Assembly (NCBI GenBank): GCA_050050115.1 | Contig: JASFUX010000103.1 | Coordinates: 1-11,298 of the forward strand | Direction: 5' to 3' | DNA: 11,298 bases | Source: JASFUX01 sp050050115 | Lineage (GTDB): Bacteria; Pseudomonadota; Alphaproteobacteria; Caulobacterales; Maricaulaceae | Translations under genes and position numbers: made by a program | Part shown: in pieces, positions 8,590 through 11,298 of the stretch | How positions within the stretch are numbered: the first letter of the stretch is position 1 | Layout: every line of letters starts with the position of its first letter | Notes under the pieces: generated by a model | Seen by the model: only the letters and a program-made list of their open reading frames with translations | Told to the model about the DNA's origin: nothing | Database searches by the model: none

Positions 8590-9933
8590 TCACCCCGCCG
8601 CGCCGGTCTCTTGCGGACCGATCGCGTCGCTCAACAGTGCAAAGCCCTCGTCCAGAGAGGTGATCTCCTCATGCGTCTGGGCGAGAACAGCTTCGATCTT
8701 CGGCTGCACGCGGATCGCCTCGTCGACCTCCGGGTTGGACCCGGCGGCGTAGGCGCCGAGGCGGATCAGCTCCGCCATGTCCTCGTAGGTCGACATCAGC
8801 TTGCGCGCGTCGGCGATGAGGGCGTTCTCCCCCTCGCTCGCGCAGCCGGGCAGCGTTCTGGATACGGACTTCAAGACGTTCACCGCCGGATAGCGCCCGC
8901 GCTCGGCGATCGCGCGCTCCATGACGATGTGGCCGTCGAGGATGCCGCGGACCGCGTCGGCGATCGGCTCGTCGTGGTCCCCGCCTTCGACGAGAACGGT
9001 GAACAGGCCGGTGATCGAGCCCGCAGGGCGATCCTTGCGCTCGACTCCGGGGCCGGCGCGCTCGAGCAGCCGCGGCAGCTCGGAGAAGACCGAAGGGGTA
9101 TAGCCGCGCGTCGTCGGCGGCTCGCCGGCCGCAAGGCCGATCTCGCGCTGAGCGAAGGCGACGCGGGTGACGGAGTCCATCAAGCAGAGCACTTCAAGGC
9201 CCTGGTCGCGGAAATGCTCGGCGACGGCGAGGGTCATGCTCGCGGCCTGACGGCGCTTCAGCGGCGTTTCGTCGGAGGTCGCGACGACCACGACCGAGCG
9301 CGACCGACCGTCCGGTCCCAGAACGTCTTCGACGAACTCGCGCACTTCCCGTCCGCGCTCGCCGATGAGGCCGATGACGATCACGTCCGCGTCAGCGTTT
9401 TTCGCCAGCATGCCGAGAAGCACCGACTTGCCGACGCCCGAGCCCGCAAAAAGGCCCATCCGCTGACCGCGGCAGATCGGGGCGAAGATGTTGAGCGCCC
9501 GCACGCCGAGATCGAGCCGACCGCCGACACGGGCCCGCGCATGCGCCCGCGGCGGCGCGGCGCGCACGGGCCGCGCGGTCACGCCCTGCTCGAGCGGGCC
9601 GCCGCCATCGACCGGCTGGCCGAGTCCGTCGATCACCCGGCCGAGCCATGCCGTGCACGGACGAACTTCCATGGGCTCGCTGGAAAACTTCAAGGGTGCG
9701 CCAGCGCGCACGCCGCTCAGGTCGCCGAACGGCATCAGGAGCGCGCGTTCGCCGCGGAAGCCGACGACCTCGCAATCGCAGATCCCCGCGGCGGTCTCGA
9801 CGCTGGCGCGCGCGCCCAAAGCCAGCGCGCCAGCCGGGCCTTCGGCTTCGAGCAAAAGCCCCTGCACCGACGCCACCCGCCCCTCGTAGCGGCGCGCGTC
9901 AATTGCCTCGATATCTTCGATCAGCTCGCGCAT
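8590..9933 (-). CDS. fliI: FliI, flagellum-specific type III export ATPase
   Basis: This 447-residue protein is a F1-beta-like export ATPase that energises flagellar substrate entry together with FliH and FliJ. Visible are Walker A AGSGVGKS at 163-170, catalytic-Glu motif GERGREV with Glu192, Walker B LCLMDSVTR with Asp253, and the family signature GYTPSVFSELPRLLERAG at 277-294. The following DEPIADAVRGILDGHIVMER matches the arginine-finger side of the family. The N-terminal beta-barrel and C-terminal helical domain (YEDMAELIRLGAY) are complete, and length is normal. The frame stays open 51 codons further upstream to 10086, but that extension lacks family similarity and runs into the regulatory region, so I chose the ATG at 9931-9933; its ribosome-binding site is weak. 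It is divergent from ctrA and heads fliI-fliJ-kinase. Confidence 0.96.
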   Translation of the reverse strand: MRELIEDIEAIDARRYEGRVASVQGLLLEAEGPAGALALGARASVETAAGICDCEVVGFRGERALLMPFGDLSGVRAGAPLKFSSEPMEVRPCTAWLGRVIDGLGQPVDGGGPLEQGVTARPVRAAPPRAHARARVGGRLDLGVRALNIFAPICRGQRMGLFAGSGVGKSVLLGMLAKNADADVIVIGLIGERGREVREFVEDVLGPDGRSRSVVVVATSDETPLKRRQAASMTLAVAEHFRDQGLEVLCLMDSVTRVAFAQREIGLAAGEPPTTRGYTPSVFSELPRLLERAGPGVERKDRPAGSITGLFTVLVEGGDHDEPIADAVRGILDGHIVMERAIAERGRYPAVNVLKSVSRTLPGCASEGENALIADARKLMSTYEDMAELIRLGAYAAGSNPEVDEAIRVQPKIEAVLAQTHEEITSLDEGFALLSDAIGPQETGAAG

Positions 9934-9998
9934 GCAGCCTGATCCGCCCTTTTCGCGTCGTCCCGGCGCGGGAGAAACCTCGCGTCCGGCCAAGATAT

Positions 9999-10013
9999 TT
10001 AACCGAACCTGAT
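9999..10013 (-). promoter_or_regulatory. Candidate partial CtrA box upstream of fliI
   Basis: On the fliI strand the sequence is ATCA-N7-TTAA: one perfect TTAA half and a second half matching two of four positions, at the canonical seven-base spacing. It lies 66-80 bp upstream of the fliI ATG. CtrA activation of early flagellar genes is established in Caulobacter, which makes the position reasonable, but the match is only six of eight. Confidence 0.3.
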
Positions 10014-10099
10014 TGCCCCCCCGTAAACGCGCCTTCGCAAAATTTATCGGTCTGTTCGAAATGCGGGACGAAATCGGGCGGCGCACTCGCCGCGACGCG

Positions 10100-10104
10100 G
10101 AATC
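10100..10104. promoter_or_regulatory. CcrM-type GANTC site (GAATC)
   Basis: GAATC, a potential CcrM adenine-methylation site, the first of three GANTC occurrences within 50 bp upstream of ctrA. In Caulobacter a GANTC site in the ctrA P1 promoter couples expression to replication-fork passage through hemimethylation and GcrA. Whether this more distant copy is used is unknown. Confidence 0.5.
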
Positions 10105-10123
10105 AGCTCAAGATGGCTCGGTC

Positions 10124-10154
10124 GATCTGATTGATTCAGCGAATGAATCAGATC
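10124..10154. promoter_or_regulatory. 31-bp dyad containing two GANTC methylation sites upstream of ctrA
   Basis: Arms GATCTGATTGATTC (10124-10137) and GAATGAATCAGATC (10141-10154) are reverse complements over 14 bp with a single mismatch and a 3-base centre (AGC). Each arm contains a GANTC site (10133-10137 and 10145-10149), and the one mismatch falls on the G of each site. The dyad ends 120 bp upstream of the ctrA ATG. A dimeric DNA-binding protein or methylation-sensitive regulator such as GcrA/CcrM could act here. The symmetry is seen directly; the function is inferred. Confidence 0.7.
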
Positions 10155-10167
10155 ATCGATATTCCTG

Positions 10168-10181
10168 TTAACCTTTCTTAA
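10168..10181 (+). promoter_or_regulatory. Candidate CtrA autoregulatory site TTAA-N6-TTAA
   Basis: Two TTAA half-sites (10168-10171 and 10178-10181) are separated by six bases, one fewer than the canonical seven. Read on the minus strand the second half is TTAAC, the preferred extended half. A third TTAA at 10194-10197 lies inside palindrome TAAGCTTA (10195-10202). CtrA binds and controls its own promoters in Caulobacter, so autoregulation is the natural reading. Confidence 0.5.
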
Positions 10182-10209
10182 GCAAACCATCCCTTAAGCT
10201 TACCTACGA

Positions 10210-10218
10210 GCTAAAATC
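10210..10218 (+). promoter_or_regulatory. Possible -10 element for ctrA
   Basis: GCTAAAATC closely resembles the Caulobacter housekeeping -10 consensus GCTANAWC, differing by one base. A start near 10222-10226 would give a leader of about 50 bases, with TTAA 10194-10197 near -30 and the paired TTAA motifs near -45. No standard -35 hexamer is obvious, as expected for an activator-dependent promoter. Confidence 0.35.
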
Positions 10219-10274
10219 GGGGCTGCCTGCCCGCGCCGGAGTGAGTCGCGGGACCTGGATGTGGAGGGCCGAGA

Positions 10275-10988
10275 ATGCGGGTTCTTTTGATCGAAGACGA
10301 CAGCGCGACAGCGCAGTCGATCGAGCTGATGCTCAAGGCTGACGGGTTTAACGTCTATACGACGGACCTCGGAGAAGAGGGCGTCGACCTGGGCAAGCTG
10401 TATGACTACGACATCATCCTTCTCGACCTGAATCTGCCCGACATGCCGGGCTTTGACGTCTTGAAGACGCTTCGGGTCGCGAAAGTGAATACGCCGATCC
10501 TGATCCTGTCGGGTCTGGCGGACATCGACGCGAAGGTGCGCGGTCTCGGCTACGGCGCCGACGACTATATGACCAAGCCGTTCCACAAGGACGAGCTGGT
10601 CGCGCGCATCCACGCCGTCGTCCGGCGGTCGAAGGGCCATTCCCAATCGGTGATCCGCACCGGCGACGTCACGGTCAATCTCGACGCCAAGACGGTCGAG
10701 GTCGCGGGCCAGCGGGTGCATCTGACCGGCAAGGAATATCAGATGCTCGAGCTGCTCTCCCTGCGCAAGGGCACGACGCTGACCAAAGAGATGTTCTTGA
10801 ACCACCTCTACGGCGGCATGGACGAGCCCGAGCTGAAGATCATCGACGTCTTCATCTGCAAGCTCAGAAAGAAGCTCGCCGCCGCGACCGGCGGGGAGCA
10901 TCACATCGAAACGGTCTGGGGCCGCGGCTACGTCCTGCGCGACCCGACCGAAGGCAAAACCCCGCAGGAGCAAACTGCCGCGGCCTAG
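10275..10988 (+). CDS. ctrA: CtrA, OmpR-family cell-cycle master response regulator
   Basis: This 237-residue protein is unmistakably CtrA. The receiver domain starts MRVLLIEDDSATAQSIELML, with acidic pocket Asp8/Asp9, phospho-acceptor Asp51 in LLDLNLPDM and Lys101 in TKPFHKDE. The OmpR/PhoB-type winged-helix domain runs from about 120 and includes LTGKEYQMLELLSLRKG, the MFLNHLYGGMDEPELKIIDV recognition region and VWGRGYVL near the end. CtrA~P activates flagellar, pilus and division genes and blocks replication initiation in dimorphic alphaproteobacteria; it receives phosphate from the CckA-ChpT relay. The protein ends TAAA, fitting the C-terminal di-alanine that makes Caulobacter CtrA a ClpXP substrate, so cell-cycle proteolysis is likely conserved. 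GGAGGG lies 6 bases before the ATG. The gene is divergent from fliI and followed by an intrinsic terminator. Confidence in the identity is near complete. Confidence 0.99.
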   Translation: MRVLLIEDDSATAQSIELMLKADGFNVYTTDLGEEGVDLGKLYDYDIILLDLNLPDMPGFDVLKTLRVAKVNTPILILSGLADIDAKVRGLGYGADDYMTKPFHKDELVARIHAVVRRSKGHSQSVIRTGDVTVNLDAKTVEVAGQRVHLTGKEYQMLELLSLRKGTTLTKEMFLNHLYGGMDEPELKIIDVFICKLRKKLAAATGGEHHIETVWGRGYVLRDPTEGKTPQEQTAAA

Positions 10989-11013
10989 GCCACAGCCAAC
11001 CTCCACATCCAAG

Positions 11014-11043
11014 AAACGGCGGTCCCGCGGGGCCGCCGTTTTT
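11014..11043 (+). terminator. Rho-independent terminator of ctrA
   Basis: The stem AAACGGCGG (11014-11022) pairs perfectly with CCGCCGTTT (11033-11041), extended inward by possible T-G and CC-GG pairs, and is followed by a five-T run (11039-11043). It lies 25 bases after the ctrA stop. The complementary strand ends the stem with TTTCTT, so it may also work weakly in the opposite direction. Confidence 0.92.
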
Positions 11044-11059
11044 GCTGTCTTTGTCTTAA

Positions 11060-11084
11060 ACACAGCTTTCTACACTGGCTGTGT
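11060..11084 (-). terminator. Possible weak terminator hairpin for a leftward gene
   Basis: ACACAGC (11060-11066) and GCTGTGT (11078-11084) are perfect 7-bp inverted repeats around an 11-base loop. On the minus strand the hairpin is followed by only TTTAAG, so it would be a weak terminator at best. It lies 87 bases past the putative minus-strand stop at 11171. It could equally be a chance hairpin. Confidence 0.25.
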
Positions 11085-11170
11085 CTGTCGCCAAGCCTCA
11101 AATTCAACAATAGCCGGACGGCATATTCGACTCAAAGGGCGTTATCTTGTGGTGGGCTTGGGCTTGCACT

Positions 11171-11298
11171 TCAAAGCCTACCATCTTCGCCGAAAATGAG
11201 TTCTCCCAACCTTGCAGCCTCAGAAACGCCCAGTTCCGACACTGCAACTAGGCCGTACGAAACATTCACGCCGAGCAACATTAGCGCACATATCAAAA
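11171..11298 (-). CDS. Putative C-terminal end of an unrecognised protein (partial, uncertain)
   Basis: An open minus-strand frame enters from the right edge and ends at TGA (11171-11173), giving 41 residues. It begins LICALMLLGVNVSYGLVAV, a hydrophobic membrane-like stretch, and ends in a more polar segment with LGELIFGEDGRL at the terminus. The composition looks protein-like, but codon third positions are only about half G/C, unlike its neighbours. A plus-strand frame from ATG 11196 overlaps it and is also open to the edge, so at most one is likely real. An open stretch of this length is expected fairly often by chance at this GC content. It would be convergent with ctrA. Confidence 0.25.
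   Translation of the reverse strand, partial: LICALMLLGVNVSYGLVAVSELGVSEAARLGELIFGEDGRL

Larger units (their letters stand above)
9934..10274. promoter_or_regulatory. Divergent fliI/ctrA intergenic regulatory region
   Basis: This 341-bp region has no credible gene; it must contain the promoters of fliI (leftward) and ctrA (rightward). The fliI-proximal part holds a perfect TCCCG-GCG-CGGGA inverted repeat (9961-9973), a single TTAA (9999-10002) and a run of seven C (10016-10022). The ctrA-proximal half is AT-richer and contains three GANTC sites (10100-10104, 10133-10137, 10145-10149), a long dyad (10124-10154), three TTAA motifs (10168, 10178, 10194) and a -10-like element. The arrangement resembles the dual methylation/CtrA control known for Caulobacter ctrA. 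Confidence 0.8.
11044..11298. other. Lower-GC segment after the ctrA terminator, no confident gene
   Basis: GC content drops to about 52% (93 of 180 bases at 11101-11280), whereas the coding regions to the left are far more GC-rich. A hairpin lies at 11060-11084. Two short frames run off the right edge on opposite strands: a minus-strand tail ending at 11171, and a plus-strand frame with ATG at 11196 (starting MSSPNLAASE) but no ribosome-binding site. Neither has the third-position GC bias of the other genes and I recognise neither product. The drop could mark an island boundary or simply a long intergenic stretch. Confidence 0.5.

Noticed and set aside
8506..9942. A 478-codon plus-strand open frame opposite fliI
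   Set aside because: It overlaps fliI almost completely and has His/Arg/Asp-rich shadow composition with no family motifs, while fliI motifs are intact on the other strand.
9934..10086. N-terminal extension of FliI by 51 codons
   Set aside because: The extension has no similarity to FliI, overlaps the partial CtrA box and homopolymer, and would make the protein longer than usual; the ATG at 9933 gives normal length.
10200..11063. A 287-codon minus-strand open frame covering ctrA
   Set aside because: It runs antisense through the highly conserved ctrA gene, its promoter and its terminator; no independent evidence.
10989..11298. In-frame open extension of ctrA past its TAG to the window edge
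   Set aside because: The frame is open for 103 codons but crosses the intrinsic terminator, and its translation is Cys/Ser-rich and unlike a protein domain; CtrA ends at its expected di-alanine terminus.

Overview
The window is a GC-rich chromosomal segment from an alphaproteobacterium of the dimorphic, polarly flagellated kind (Caulobacterales / Hyphomonadaceae / Parvularculales-like). The case rests on an almost textbook CtrA master cell-cycle regulator (10275-10988), CcrM-type GANTC sites and TTAA motifs upstream of it, a divergent fliI-fliJ pair, and an FlhA-FlhF-FlhG set. Species cannot be named from this sequence.

Layout, left to right. (1) 2-2781, plus strand: the C-terminal half of flhA (export-gate protein, cut by the left window edge), an flhF-like SRP-type GTPase gene with eroded nucleotide-binding motifs, and an overlapping flhG (MinD/ParA-type ATPase). 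(2) 5909-2801, minus strand, convergent with flhG: a complete ydbH-ynbE-ydbL operon, i.e. an AsmA-like inner-membrane/periplasmic bridge protein, its small outer-membrane lipoprotein partner and a secreted DUF1318 protein. Three exact 11-bp direct repeats on a 17-bp period lie 43-87 bp upstream of the ydbH start. (3) 9933-6104, minus strand: fliI (export ATPase), fliJ (export chaperone/stalk) and a soluble PAS-histidine kinase-receiver hybrid kinase. (4) 9934-10274: a 341-bp divergent regulatory region between fliI and ctrA. (5) 10275-10988: ctrA, with a strong intrinsic terminator at 11014-11043. (6) 11044-11298: a composition break to about 52% GC, with no confidently assignable gene.

How the genes fit together. 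FlhA, FliI and FliJ belong to the flagellar type III export apparatus. FlhF and FlhG set flagellum position and number. CtrA is the expected transcriptional activator of early flagellar genes and of cell-cycle functions, and the hybrid kinase sits directly downstream of fliIJ with a near-consensus CtrA-like site before it. The YdbH-YnbE-YdbL module serves outer-membrane lipid supply and is functionally separate, inserted between the two flagellar blocks. I saw no phage, IS element, CRISPR array, tRNA or rRNA. The least explained items are the ydbH-upstream repeats, the dyad holding two GANTC sites before ctrA, the degenerate FlhF GTPase motifs and the atypical right end.
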